Of a stretch of 64,000 nt of DNA, positions 53,129-64,000 are shown piece after piece. Position numbers and translations under genes: made by a program. Numbering within the stretch: the first letter of the stretch is position 1; each line of letters begins with the position of its first letter. The notes under the pieces are model-generated. The model was not told the DNA's origin. It worked only from the letters and a program-made list of their open reading frames with translations, and ran no database searches. This DNA comes from Chloroflexota bacterium (GTDB lineage Bacteria; Chloroflexota; Dehalococcoidia; UBA2979): the NCBI GenBank assembly GCA_947472995.1, contig CANJBO010000004.1, positions 34,248-98,247 on the forward strand. Reading direction: 5' to 3'.

Positions 53129-54684
53129 GCGCGGCATCCCTCGGGCATGTCTGGCTCGTCGGCGCCGGCCCCGGCAACCCCGACTACATCACCGTCGCCG
53201 GCATGAACGCGCTGCGCCGCGCGGAGGTCGTCGTGTACGACCGGCTCTCCGCGCCCGAGCTGCTGGCGTACGCGCCGGACGACGCGCTGCTCATCGACGC
53301 CGGCAAGGCCGCGGACAACCACACGCTGACGCAGGACGAGATCAACGCGCTGCTGCTGGGGCACGGTCGTGGCGGCAAGCGTGTCGTGCGCCTCAAGGGC
53401 GGCGACCCGTACGTCTTCGGGCGCGGCGGCGAGGAAGCTGTCGTCCTCGCGGACGCGGGCGTGCCGTGCACGGTCATCCCCGGCGTCACCTCGGCGATCG
53501 GTGGGCTGGCGGCGGGCGGCGTGCCGGTCACGCACCGCGCGGTCGCGACCTCGTTCGCGGTGATCACCGGCCACGAGGACCCGACGAAGCCTGAGGCGGG
53601 CGTGCACTGGGATCGCCTCGCCACCGCCGTCGACACGCTCGTCATCCTCATGGGCGTCGGCCGCCTCGACGGCATCGCGCGCGCGCTGATCGAGGGCGGC
53701 CGGGACGCCTCGACGCCCGCGGCGCTCGTGCAGGAGGCCAGCACGCCGCGCCAGCGCGTCGTCACCGGCACGCTCGCCACGATCGCGGACGTCGCACGCG
53801 ACGTGGGGATCGAGGCGCCTGCGCTGTTCGTCGTCGGCGACGTCGCCGCGCTGCAATCGACGCTCGACCCGCGCCGCCTCGCACCGCTCGCGGGGAAGCG
53901 CGTGCTCGTCACGCGATCGCGCGCGCAATCCTCGACGCTGGTCGACGCGCTCCGCGCCGAGGGGGCATGGCCCATCGTGCTCCCCGCGCTGGAGATGGAG
54001 CGCCGCGTGGACGCGACGGCCGTGCGCGACGCGCGCGCGAAGCTCGAGGCGGGCGAGTACAACTGGACCATCTTCACCTCGTCGAACGCCGTCGATACGT
54101 TCCTCGACGAGCTGTGGGGCGTGGGCGGCGACCTCCGCGCGCTGACCCGCGTCAGCATCGCTGCGATCGGCCCCGGCACGGCGCAGGCGCTCGTGCGGCG
54201 CGGCCTGCGGGCCGACATCATCGCGGAGGACGCCATCGGCGAAGGCCTCCTCGCGCTGCTCGCCGAGAACCGCATGATCGAGGGCTGGCGCGTCCTCCTC
54301 CCCCGCGCCGAGGGTGCGCGCGACGTGCTGCCCGAGGGGCTCCGCGCCGCCGGCGTGATCCTCGACGAGCTCACGCTGTACCTCGCCGCCCCGCCCGCCG
54401 AGGCACCGCCGGAGGCGCTGGCCGCGATCCGCAACGGCGAGATCGACGTCGTCACGTTCGCGTCGTCCTCGACGGTGCGGAACCTAGCGACGCTGCTCGG
54501 GGGCGACCTGTCGGCGCTCGCCAGCGCGACCGTCGCGTGCATCGGCCCGATCGCCGCGCAGACCGCGCGGGAGTACGGCCTCGAACCCCACGTGGTGGCA
54601 GAGGTGCACACGATCGACGGCATGGTCGCGGCGCTCCGCGCGCATCTACACTCGCTCCCGGAAGCGTCGCCGGGCACCCGGTAG
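53125..54684 (+). CDS. cobA-hemD: uroporphyrinogen-III C-methyltransferase / uroporphyrinogen-III synthase fusion
   Basis: [50 protein letters not shown], then HemD-like half [22 protein letters not shown]…TSSNAVD. Confidence 0.93.
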   Translation: MSAASLGHVWLVGAGPGNPDYITVAGMNALRRAEVVVYDRLSAPELLAYAPDDALLIDAGKAADNHTLTQDEINALLLGHGRGGKRVVRLKGGDPYVFGRGGEEAVVLADAGVPCTVIPGVTSAIGGLAAGGVPVTHRAVATSFAVITGHEDPTKPEAGVHWDRLATAVDTLVILMGVGRLDGIARALIEGGRDASTPAALVQEASTPRQRVVTGTLATIADVARDVGIEAPALFVVGDVAALQSTLDPRRLAPLAGKRVLVTRSRAQSSTLVDALRAEGAWPIVLPALEMERRVDATAVRDARAKLEAGEYNWTIFTSSNAVDTFLDELWGVGGDLRALTRVSIAAIGPGTAQALVRRGLRADIIAEDAIGEGLLALLAENRMIEGWRVLLPRAEGARDVLPEGLRAAGVILDELTLYLAAPPAEAPPEALAAIRNGEIDVVTFASSSTVRNLATLLGGDLSALASATVACIGPIAAQTAREYGLEPHVVAEVHTIDGMVAALRAHLHSLPEASPGTR

Positions 54685-54694
54685 GAGGCTGGTC

Positions 54695-55696
54695 ATGGTC
54701 GCGATCACCCGCAACACCGCGTTCACCCGCACGCGTCGCACCCGCCGCACCGAGGCGCTCCGCTCCCTGGTGCGCGAGACGCGCCTCGACCCCGCGCAGT
54801 TCATCTACCCGCTGTTCGTGACGCACGGCAGTGACGTGCGCACGCACATCGACTCGATGCCCGGGCAGTACCAGCTGTCGATCGACCAGCTGGAGCGCGA
54901 GGCGCGCGAGCTGGCCGAGGTCGGCGTGCGCGCCGTGCTGCTGTTCGGGCTCCCTGCTGCGAAGGACCCCGAGGGCACCGAGGCGTACGCGCCTGACGGC
55001 ATCGTGCAGCAGGCCGTGCGCGAGCTGAAGCGCGTCGACCCGAGCCTCGTCGTCGTCGTCGACGTGTGCCTCTGCGAGTACACCGACCACGGCCACTGCG
55101 GCCTGCTCACCCCCGCCGGTGAGGTGGACAACGACCCGTCGCTCACGCTGCTCTGCCGCATGGCGGTGACCTGTGCCGAGGCGGGCGCCGATGTGATCGC
55201 GCCGTCCGACATGATGGACGGCCGCATCGGCGCGATCCGCGCGGCGCTGGACGACGCGGGGTTCACCTCGACGCCGATCATGGCGTACAGCGCGAAGTAC
55301 GCGTCGGGCTTCTACGGCCCGTTCCGCGATGCCGCCGACTCCACGCCGCAGTTCGGCGACCGGCGCGGCTACCAGATGGACCCGGCGAACGGTCGCGAGG
55401 CACGCCGCGAGGTGGCCGCCGACACCGAGGAGTTCGCCGACATCACCATGGTGAAGCCTGCGCTCGCCTACCTCGACGTGATCCGCGACGTGCGCGAGCA
55501 CACCGACCTGCCGCTCGCGGCGTACAACGTCTCGGGCGAGTACGCGATGGTGAAGGCCGCCGCGCAGAACGACTGGATCGAGGAGCGCCGCATCGTCCTC
55601 GAGATCCTGACCGCGATCGCGCGCGCGGGCGCCTCGATCATCATCACGTACCACGCGAAGGACGCGGCCCGCTGGATCCGCGAGGACCGCGCGTGA
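54695..55696 (+). CDS. hemB: delta-aminolevulinic acid dehydratase
   Basis: [70 protein letters not shown]. Confidence 0.96.
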   Translation: MVAITRNTAFTRTRRTRRTEALRSLVRETRLDPAQFIYPLFVTHGSDVRTHIDSMPGQYQLSIDQLEREARELAEVGVRAVLLFGLPAAKDPEGTEAYAPDGIVQQAVRELKRVDPSLVVVVDVCLCEYTDHGHCGLLTPAGEVDNDPSLTLLCRMAVTCAEAGADVIAPSDMMDGRIGAIRAALDDAGFTSTPIMAYSAKYASGFYGPFRDAADSTPQFGDRRGYQMDPANGREARREVAADTEEFADITMVKPALAYLDVIRDVREHTDLPLAAYNVSGEYAMVKAAAQNDWIEERRIVLEILTAIARAGASIIITYHAKDAARWIREDRA

Positions 55697-56480
55697 CCCA
55701 GCCCGTCGAGGACGCCCGCCCGCCGTTCGACGCCTCGACGATCCGTGCCGTCGCGTTCGACGGCTACGGGACGCTGTTCAACTTCGTGAACCGCGACTTC
55801 CACTTCGCCGTCACGACGATCCTCGCGGAGCAGGGCATCGAGACGGACATCGACGCGTTCTTCCAGACGTGGGTCAGCTCGTACAGCAAGGCCGGCGTGT
55901 GGGCCGACGCGCGCGTCGGCGACGAGCGCCCCGACCCGAACCACGTGCTCAACGGCCCGCTGCCCGACTGGCACTCGACGCGCGAGATCTGGCGCCGCCA
56001 GTTCAACGTGGCGTTCGAGCACTACGGTCTGACCGGCGATGGCGCTGCCGCCGCCGACTACCTGCGTGCGCAGCTCTCGCACGTCGACGCCTACCCCGAC
56101 GCGCACGACACGATCGAGGAGCTCGCGCGGCGCGGCTACCTGATGGCGCTGCTCTCCAACGCCGACGAGGACTTCCTGCAGAGCGCGCTGTCGCGCGCGC
56201 GCCTGCGCTTCTCGATCATCCAGTCGTCCGAGTCGATCCGCGCGTACAAGCCGCACCGCGCGATCTTCGCCGCGCTCTGCGCGCGTGCCTCGTGCGAGCC
56301 GAACGAGGTGCTGTACGTCGGTGACTCCGCGAACGCGGACGTCAGCGGCGCGCAGAACGCCGGACTGCGCACCGCTTGGGTGCGCCGTGACGAGCGCCCG
56401 TACCCGGAGCGCATCGCCCCGCCCGACCTCACGATCGACCAGCTCGCCGAACTGCTGCCGATGCTGCCTGGAGTCCCTGC

Positions 56481-56484
<4 letters not shown>
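55693..56484 (+). CDS. HAD family hydrolase
   Basis: [44 protein letters not shown]. Confidence 0.88.
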
Positions 56485-57800
<1,316 letters not shown>

Positions 57801-57815
57801 CCTCGACAGGCGGGG

Positions 57816-58826
57816 TCAGACTTCTGAGCTCGACACGCCCTCGTACCAGGAGTGGAGGAGGTCGACGAACGTCGTCGCCTGCTGCTGGGATGCGATCCGA
57901 TAGACGGCCCGCCTCGATCCTGGGTAGTTCCAGACAAGCGGCAGACCGGCGGACTCCATCGGAGCGAGTAACTCGGTTTCGGGGTCGCGATCCGTGGCAT
58001 TCGCCCAGCTGCCGTACATCACCCAGACGTCAATCGCTCCGTGCGGCGCTTCCCAGTGCTGGGAGACGTTGACCCCGCACAGCACCTTTGAGAACCCCCA
58101 GTACCGAAACGATCCATCGAAGGTCGACAACGGTTGCTCCCACAGGAAGCTCGCCAGTCCTCGGAGCGTCCCGACTAGGGATACGGTGCCATGCGTGCTT
58201 GCGAGGTTCATGAGCTGGGTGGCAATCGGAGAATCGGCCGGCGTGACGGTCTCCTGGCCGACGGAAATCCGCGTCAACAGGCGCGCTCCACTGGACAGCG
58301 TCGCGATGCGCAGAACGATGCCGTCGATGTCCATCGAGTACTCCGACCGCAGATGGTCGATCATGCGTTCGGTCGATGAATCGAGTCGGGATCCGACGAT
58401 GCGAATCGCTGGGGCTCGCAGGCTGATCTCAGGCAGGTGCTGATCGAATCGCTCGTAGAAAGCCTCGCCCAGTGGCCGGCGCAGATACTCCTGGGCGGTC
58501 TGCTGCACCCAGTCGTGTTGCTGCTGACCGATGAACGAGGCGTAGTCCAGGGCCTGGGCAATCGCCTCACGCGGTGCTCGGTCTCGCTTCAGTTCAATCA
58601 CCACCAGCCGGCCATCTGACATGATCCCCAGGAGATCGAGGGGGCCAGAATCCGTCCGGACCTGCCTCCCGATGAGAAGTAGATCATCGACGGCGGCGCT
58701 GGGATCGGCCACGATCCAGCCTTCGAGGTCTCGTTCTGTCGTCCCTTGATCCTGTGTCGAGAGTTGAGGCACTTCCACGAGTTGGTCGGCGGTCGTGATC
58801 TCCCAGATTCGAATGACGTTCGCCAT
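57816..58826 (-). CDS. PD-(D/E)XK-like nuclease (NucS/DUF91-type N-region) with unassigned C-terminal domain
   Basis: GPLDLLGIMSDGRLVVIELKRDRAPREAIAQALDYASFI. Confidence 0.65.
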   Translation of the reverse strand: MANVIRIWEITTADQLVEVPQLSTQDQGTTERDLEGWIVADPSAAVDDLLLIGRQVRTDSGPLDLLGIMSDGRLVVIELKRDRAPREAIAQALDYASFIGQQQHDWVQQTAQEYLRRPLGEAFYERFDQHLPEISLRAPAIRIVGSRLDSSTERMIDHLRSEYSMDIDGIVLRIATLSSGARLLTRISVGQETVTPADSPIATQLMNLASTHGTVSLVGTLRGLASFLWEQPLSTFDGSFRYWGFSKVLCGVNVSQHWEAPHGAIDVWVMYGSWANATDRDPETELLAPMESAGLPLVWNYPGSRRAVYRIASQQQATTFVDLLHSWYEGVSSSEV

Positions 58827-58908
58827 ATGACGCAGCCTCCGGATGGGCATTGGAACACATTGCCGGGCGCCTCACACGCACGTATACTCCCGACAAAGAT
58901 CGGTGTAA

Positions 58909-60060
58909 TTGTTCGATCGGATGATCATGCGTCTCGCCTGCCAGCAGGAAGACCTGAACCGGGGCCTCGCCGCGGTCTCTCGTGCCATCCCCGCTCGATC
59001 GACCCTCCCGATCACGCAGCACGTCCTCCTGGAGGCCGCGGACGACGCGATCGTGCTCTCCGCGACCGACGCCGAGACGATCGCGATCACCTACCGCATC
59101 AAGGCGTCGATCACCGAGCCCGGCTCGATCACGATGCCGTCCAGGCTCCTCGCGGACTTCGTGAGCACGCTCCCGCACGACGAAATCACCATGACGCTGG
59201 CGGACCGCTCGCGGCAGGTCAGCCTCGCCTGCGCACGCAACACCGCTTCCGTCGGCGGCATGGACCCCGACGACTTCCCGCCGATTCCCGTCGTCTCCGG
59301 AGGCGACGCCATTAACATCCCCGCCGCGCGCCTGCGCGCCGGCATCCTCCAGACCGGCTTCTCAGCCGCGACCGACGACTCGCGCCCGGTGCTCACCGGC
59401 GTGCACTTCGGCTTCGCCGGCGGCAAGCTCCGCCTCGCCGCCGCGGACGGCTTCCGTCTCTCCGTGCACACGATGGACATCGACTCGCAGATTGACCGTC
59501 AGGCGATCGTCCCCGCGCGCGCGCTCAACGAGCTCGGCCGGCTCCTCGGCGAGGCCGGCGACAACGACGTCGCGATCACCTTCAACCAGGCCGGCACGCA
59601 GGTGCAGTTCGACGTCGGCCACGCGAAGCTCATCGCGAACCTCATCCAGGGCACGTTCCCGAACTACGAGCAGCTCATCCCCGCCACCTCCGGCACGCGC
59701 ACTGAGGTGAACGTCAGCGAGTTCACGCGCGAGACGCGCATCGCCTCGATCTTCGCGCGCGACGGCTCCGGCATCGTCCGTGTCATCGCGACGCCGGGCG
59801 AAGGCGGCGCCCCGGGCCGCCTCGTCATCACCGCGCGCGCCGAGGAAGTCGGCGACAACGAGGGCGTCATCGACGCCGTCGTGCAGGGCACCGAGGCGAA
59901 GATCGCCTTCAACGGCCGCTACCTCACGGACGTCCTCGGCGTCATGGACGCCGACCGCGTCGCCATCGAGACGTCATCCCCCTCGAGCCCGGGCGTCCTC
60001 CGCCCCGTCGGCAACGACCGCTTCGTCCACGTCGTCATGCCTATGTTCGTGACCTGGTGA
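58909..60060 (+). CDS. dnaN: DNA polymerase III beta subunit (sliding clamp); start may be 58921 or 58927
   Basis: Full-length clamp pattern, STLPITQHVLLEA, SGFSAATDDSRPVLTGVHF-like, C-terminal VVMPMFVTW. Confidence 0.94.
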   Translation: MFDRMIMRLACQQEDLNRGLAAVSRAIPARSTLPITQHVLLEAADDAIVLSATDAETIAITYRIKASITEPGSITMPSRLLADFVSTLPHDEITMTLADRSRQVSLACARNTASVGGMDPDDFPPIPVVSGGDAINIPAARLRAGILQTGFSAATDDSRPVLTGVHFGFAGGKLRLAAADGFRLSVHTMDIDSQIDRQAIVPARALNELGRLLGEAGDNDVAITFNQAGTQVQFDVGHAKLIANLIQGTFPNYEQLIPATSGTRTEVNVSEFTRETRIASIFARDGSGIVRVIATPGEGGAPGRLVITARAEEVGDNEGVIDAVVQGTEAKIAFNGRYLTDVLGVMDADRVAIETSSPSSPGVLRPVGNDRFVHVVMPMFVTW

Positions 60061-60064
60061 TGAC
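60036..60064 (+). repeat. direct repeat, left copy (native dnaN 3' end)
   Basis: CATGCCTATGTTCGTGACCTGGTGATGAC. Confidence 0.75.
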
Positions 60065-60186
60065 CGTCTAGCCTTACCGGTGACGCCCTCCAGAACCTCG
60101 GCCATCTGCCACGCCGGATCGTCACAAGGCCGCTAGCCCCCACGCCTCACCAGCGGCGTTCAGAAGGTGCTCGTCAGCCCCATCAC

Positions 60187-60231
60187 ACTTGCTTTTCGCA
60201 AGTCCGTATGGTTTGCTTGCGAAAAGCAAGT
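60187..60231 (+). promoter_or_regulatory. paired palindromic operator upstream of the HxlR gene
   Basis: ACTTGCTTTTCGCAAG-N13-CTTGCGAAAAGCAAGT perfect inverted repeat; each arm itself CTTGC-N5-GCAAG. Confidence 0.75.
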
Positions 60232-60246
60232 CGAGCGAGACGGCCC

Positions 60247-60738
60247 ATGAAGCAACACCGCCGGAAATCAGACTGCCCCGTCCATTTCGGCCTGGACGTG
60301 TTTGGCGACGCGTGGACGCTCCTCATCGTCCGTGACCTGATGTTCAAGGGACGGACGAGCTACACCGACTTCCTGCGCGCCGAGGAAGGCATCGCGACGA
60401 ACGTCCTCGCGGATCGTCTGCTCAGATTGGAGGAGGACGGGATCGTCGCGAAAGACTCCGACCCCGCTCGCGCGGGAGGAAGTCGGTACCGATTGACCGC
60501 AAAGGGCGTCGACCTGTTGCCGATCATGCTCGAGATCATCAGCTGGAGCGCGAAGCATGATCCCGAGACGGCCGCCGATCGTGCCTTTGTTCGTCGGTTG
60601 CGGACCAACCGCCAAGCGCTTGAATTCGAGATTCGGGCGTCGCTTCTCCCGCCGAGGCGGTCGGTGGTTCCCACCCAGCGCACAGCCAGCACGCGCCCCG
60701 CGCGTCGAGAGCAGGACACGGCGGAGGTCGCAAGATGA
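60247..60738 (+). CDS. HxlR family winged-helix regulator
   Basis: CPVHFGLDVFGDAWTLLIVRDLMFKGRTSYTDFLRAEEGIATNVLADRLLRLEEDGIV. Confidence 0.9.
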   Translation: MKQHRRKSDCPVHFGLDVFGDAWTLLIVRDLMFKGRTSYTDFLRAEEGIATNVLADRLLRLEEDGIVAKDSDPARAGGSRYRLTAKGVDLLPIMLEIISWSAKHDPETAADRAFVRRLRTNRQALEFEIRASLLPPRRSVVPTQRTASTRPARREQDTAEVAR

Positions 60739-61211
60739 CCGTCCTTGAGAACTGGATTCGCATCAACGCGACTCCGGCGCAAGTGTGGGGAGTACTGGCT
60801 TCTCTCGATACGCTCGACCGATACGACCCCGGTGTGACGAAATCCGAGCTGATTTCGCAGGTGCCGGCGGGACCTGGGGCAGAGCGGCGATGCGACCTTG
60901 CACCGGGCGGCTGGTTCAAGGAACGCGTGGCGGACTGGGAGCCTGCGCGGTCGCTCTCCTTCGAACTCTTCGACTGCAGTCTGCCCGTCCGCCGCCTGAA
61001 ACACAGCTATGCACTCACGCCGGACGGCGACGGCACCATTGTTCGCCAGCGAATGGAATACGAACTGAAGTTCGGCGTCCTCGGGAAGGTGATGGATGCG
61101 GTTATGGTTCGGAAGAAGTGGGACGCGGGAATCAAGGGATTCTTCGGCGGACTGAAGGGCTACGTCGAAAGTAACGAGCATCCCGCTGCGCGACCGAACC
61201 CGGGACGATGA
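60735..61211 (+). CDS. SRPBCC family protein
   Basis: ENWIRINATPAQVWGVLASLDTLDRYDPGVTKSELI. Confidence 0.82.
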   Translation: MTVLENWIRINATPAQVWGVLASLDTLDRYDPGVTKSELISQVPAGPGAERRCDLAPGGWFKERVADWEPARSLSFELFDCSLPVRRLKHSYALTPDGDGTIVRQRMEYELKFGVLGKVMDAVMVRKKWDAGIKGFFGGLKGYVESNEHPAARPNPGR

Positions 61212-61327
61212 CTCGCGATAGAACGGCAGAGGGCGTACCGCGCTGGGCGGTCGCTGCGCAGATCCGGTCTCGCCAACACAGTTTCATGCTGCGGCTCACG
61301 GACGAGCCCTTGGAAGGAACAACTGAA

Positions 61328-61675
61328 GTGAAGAAATTCGTCGTTCTCTACCACGCCTCCCCTTCGGCCATGGAAGAGATGGCCAAGAGGATGGCCACCA
61401 ATACCCCTGCCGACATGGCGAAAGAAATGGAACCATGGATGGCATGGGCCGCGCGCTGCGGCAGCGGGCTCGTCGACATCGGATCGCCGCTGACTGCAGG
61501 ACTCCGACTCAGCGTCGCCGGAAGCGCTCCAACCAGCGGTGATGTGATCGGCTACTCAATCCTTCAGGCGGAGGACATGGAGTCCGCTAAGGCGCTGATG
61601 GACGGCCACCCGCATCTCGGATGGGCTGACGGCTGCGAAATCGCAATCCACGAATCCGCACCGAATGGCATGTAA
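61328..61675 (+). CDS. YCII-related protein
   Basis: KKFVVLYHASPSAMEEMAKR…EDMESAKALMDGHPHL; GTG start. Confidence 0.65.
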   Translation: MKKFVVLYHASPSAMEEMAKRMATNTPADMAKEMEPWMAWAARCGSGLVDIGSPLTAGLRLSVAGSAPTSGDVIGYSILQAEDMESAKALMDGHPHLGWADGCEIAIHESAPNGM

Positions 61676-61747
61676 TCCTCGCCGAGCGATCGCGCGGACG
61701 GTTAACAGGGCACCACCGCCCCATTCTGCCGCTGCGAGCCTGACGTC

Positions 61748-62080
61748 GTGCCGGCCGGTGTGCGAGTGAGTACGGAGGACATGTTCTGGGAGCTCGCCGA
61801 GGAGCTCAGCGCAGAAGATCCTCGTGTCGTCGAGGGCACGATCATGAAGGGACGCTGCCTACGAGTCGGCAGGGAGTTCCTCGCGCTCGCCAACTTCAAC
61901 GATGCCGGTCTGGTCGTGAAGCTCCCGAGAGCGCGCGTGGCGGACCTGATTGAGCAGGGGAAGGGATTCCCGTTCGCGCCAGCAGGTCGGGTCTTCCATG
62001 AATGGCTCTCCGTGCCACTCCCCGATCGAAAACTCTGGCGGGCGTTGCTACGCGAGGGAATCGCCTTCGTCAGCAGGTGA
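61748..62080 (+). CDS. MmcQ/YjbR-like protein
   Basis: MKGRCLRVGREFLALANFNDAGLVVKLPRARVADLIEQGKGFPFAPAGRVFHEWLSVP. Confidence 0.7.
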   Translation: MPAGVRVSTEDMFWELAEELSAEDPRVVEGTIMKGRCLRVGREFLALANFNDAGLVVKLPRARVADLIEQGKGFPFAPAGRVFHEWLSVPLPDRKLWRALLREGIAFVSR

Positions 62081-62182
62081 CTCGTTGCTCCCCGACCCCG
62101 GAGCGGCTCCTCCCTTAAAGCGGGAAAGTGCATCGAAACCGGAGCGCATTCCCGGTCATGCTGTTTGTGAGCGATGAACTGA

Positions 62183-62211
62183 CATACCCATGTTCGTGAC
62201 TTGGTAATGAC
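62183..62211 (+). repeat. direct repeat, right copy (duplicated dnaN 3' end)
   Basis: CATACCCATGTTCGTGACTTGGTAATGAC, 25/29 identical to 60036-60064. Confidence 0.75.
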
Positions 62212-62273
62212 GACGCCAACCTAACGACAACGCGAGAGAGATCGGGCGATGATCGCCGCAGCTGCTCCGATAT

Positions 62274-63695
62274 CTACTCACCCTCTGCCCGTCGCGCCAA
62301 CCCGCCTGCAAGCTCTGCGAAGATACGGCGATGGATGGGGATGAGCGCGAGCCAGTACAGCAGCCCCCAAACACCGGCCGGATTGAAGTACGCGGCAACC
62401 GTGATGGTCGCGCCACCTGCCGCATTAGGCGTCGCTTCCAATTCGAGCACAGCGGATCCAGGCATCCGCATCTCAGCGAGCAGCGTGATCCGGCGTCCTG
62501 GTTCCAGTGCAACCACGCGCCACCAATCGATGATGTCACCGACGTGAACGTCGGTCGGATGCCGCCGCCCACGACGCATGCCCGGCCCTCCGATCAGGCG
62601 GTCGAATAGGGCCCGCAATCGCCACAGCCAGCTGTAGGCGGGCCAGCCGCGTCGCCCGCCCAGCGCGGTGATCGCCAACCACGCCGCCGCGACCGAGGCG
62701 GTCGTCGTCGTGGTAGCGCCCGTCCGCTTGGAGAAATACGAGACATCGGGACGCGCTGCGCGGTATGCGAGCGACCCCTCGGTCCATCGGGCGGGCGTCG
62801 CCTCTGCACGCTCCGTTTCGAGCGCCTGGCGGATCGCGTCAGAGTACGAATGCATATCCAGTGGGATAAGCGCACGAATCGCTTCGTCGCTCGCCAACAG
62901 GTCGTGACGCAAGCCATCGATCAGGGGACGAGCGATATTGGCTGGCACGGCCGTGACGAGGTCGAGCCAGTACGCGGAGAGGCGAGGCGTCAGCACTGGG
63001 AGTGGCAGAATCCAGATGCGCTTGCCGTTCACATGCGCAAACTGCTGCATCATCTCGGCGTAGCTCAGCATCTCCGGCCCACCGACATCGTAGATGTGTC
63101 CAGCCGTCTCCGGAATCTCGGCGACGCGGACGAGGTATTCGAGCAGGTCGCAAAGCGCGATGGGCTGCGTTCGCGAGCGCACCCAGCGGGGTGTGACCAT
63201 CACCGGCAGGTGGAAGACGAGGTCTCGGATGACCTCGAATGCCGCGCTACCGGCACCGACGACGATACCAGCACGGAACTCGGTAACCAGTATCGGCCCA
63301 CCTCGGAGGATCTCACCGGTTTCGGCACGCGATTCGAGGTGCGCTGACGGCTCGCCCGGTGGCTGCAAGCCCCCTAGGTAGACGATACGGTGAACCCCGG
63401 CACGCTCTGCCGCGCGGCGGAAGTTGCGCGCCCCCTCGCGATCGAGCCGGGCAAAGTCGGAACCGCTTCCCATGGCGTGAACGAGGTAATAGGCGACCTC
63501 GATGCCGGCGAGCGCAGCATCGAGCGTGTCCTCGCGAAGCACATCGGCACCCACGCACTCCACCCCTGGCCAGACTCGCGCCTCGAGCACCGCGTGATTG
63601 CGGGCTGCCGCGCGCACGGTGTGGCCGCGATCCGTCAGCAGCGTTACAAGGTGGGTCCCGATATAACCGCTAGCACCCATAACCAGTGTTCGCAT
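62274..63695 (-). CDS. SDR family protein with DUF2867-like C-terminal domain
   Basis: MRTLVMGASGYIGTHLVTLL…; C-term VGDIIDWWRVVALEPGRRITLLAEMRMPGSAVLE. Confidence 0.88.
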   Translation of the reverse strand: MRTLVMGASGYIGTHLVTLLTDRGHTVRAAARNHAVLEARVWPGVECVGADVLREDTLDAALAGIEVAYYLVHAMGSGSDFARLDREGARNFRRAAERAGVHRIVYLGGLQPPGEPSAHLESRAETGEILRGGPILVTEFRAGIVVGAGSAAFEVIRDLVFHLPVMVTPRWVRSRTQPIALCDLLEYLVRVAEIPETAGHIYDVGGPEMLSYAEMMQQFAHVNGKRIWILPLPVLTPRLSAYWLDLVTAVPANIARPLIDGLRHDLLASDEAIRALIPLDMHSYSDAIRQALETERAEATPARWTEGSLAYRAARPDVSYFSKRTGATTTTTASVAAAWLAITALGGRRGWPAYSWLWRLRALFDRLIGGPGMRRGRRHPTDVHVGDIIDWWRVVALEPGRRITLLAEMRMPGSAVLELEATPNAAGGATITVAAYFNPAGVWGLLYWLALIPIHRRIFAELAGGLARRAEGE

Positions 63696-63735
63696 TGTCG
63701 CTCTCCTTCCGCTCGTGCGTTGCGCAGCCTTGGCG

Positions 63736-64000
63736 TTACCGGTTGAGCTGCCAGATGGTCGCGTTCAGGACGGTCGCGAAGGTGACCCACGCGAGATAGG
63801 GAGCGAGCAGGAGCCCCGCCAGGCGGTTCACCTGATAGAAACGACGGATCGTTGCGACGATCAACGCGAGCAGCACCGCTATTACTGCCAGCGCGATGTC
63901 GATGCGCTTTGCCCCGAAGAATATCGGCGACCACGCGGCGTTTGCCCCGAGCTGGGCTGCGTACACAAGGAGGGCTGTCCTGACGCGATGCTCGCCCGCA
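63736..64000 (-). CDS. TspO/MBR family protein, 5' end beyond the window
   Basis: LLVYAAQLGANAAWSPIFFGAKRIDIALAVI…LLLAPYLAWVTFATVLNATIWQLNR. Confidence 0.88.
   Translation of the reverse strand, partial: AGEHRVRTALLVYAAQLGANAAWSPIFFGAKRIDIALAVIAVLLALIVATIRRFYQVNRLAGLLLAPYLAWVTFATVLNATIWQLNR

Overview
This is a GC-rich bacterial chromosomal segment. Family content suggests Chloroflexota, possibly Dehalococcoidia, but that is inference only. Most of it is densely packed housekeeping genes. The main blocks are: M1 aminopeptidase and CinA; two tandem PLP aminotransferases; ilvD; purEK; pgi; a dcd-ribD-ribE-ribBA-ribH run with lepB and pyrE upstream; dinB; and a large heme/siroheme cluster (AKR, fused AhbAB-like siroheme decarboxylase, HemQ/Cld, HTH regulator, precorrin-2 dehydrogenase, hemA, hemC, cobA-hemD, hemB, HAD, hemL). 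dnaN follows, flanked on both sides by genes of different compositional character. No rRNA, tRNA or CRISPR was recognised. The best leads are: (1) a possible hybrid siroheme/HemQ heme pathway; (2) a 29-bp imperfect repeat of the dnaN 3' end bracketing a ~2.1 kb HxlR cassette, with mismatches only at third codon positions; (3) a 68-bp tandem duplication upstream of dinB, each copy a promoter with a GAAC-N4-GTTC SOS box in its spacer; (4) a family of double-hairpin intergenic repeats with a conserved GGGGTGGGCCGCC tail; (5) an unnamed secreted domain shared by a D-Ala-D-Ala carboxypeptidase and a Thr/Ala-repeat protein; (6) several single-base frameshifts (PfpI, UspA, DUF2905) and a pyrE with no canonical start codon; (7) leaderless-type promoters.
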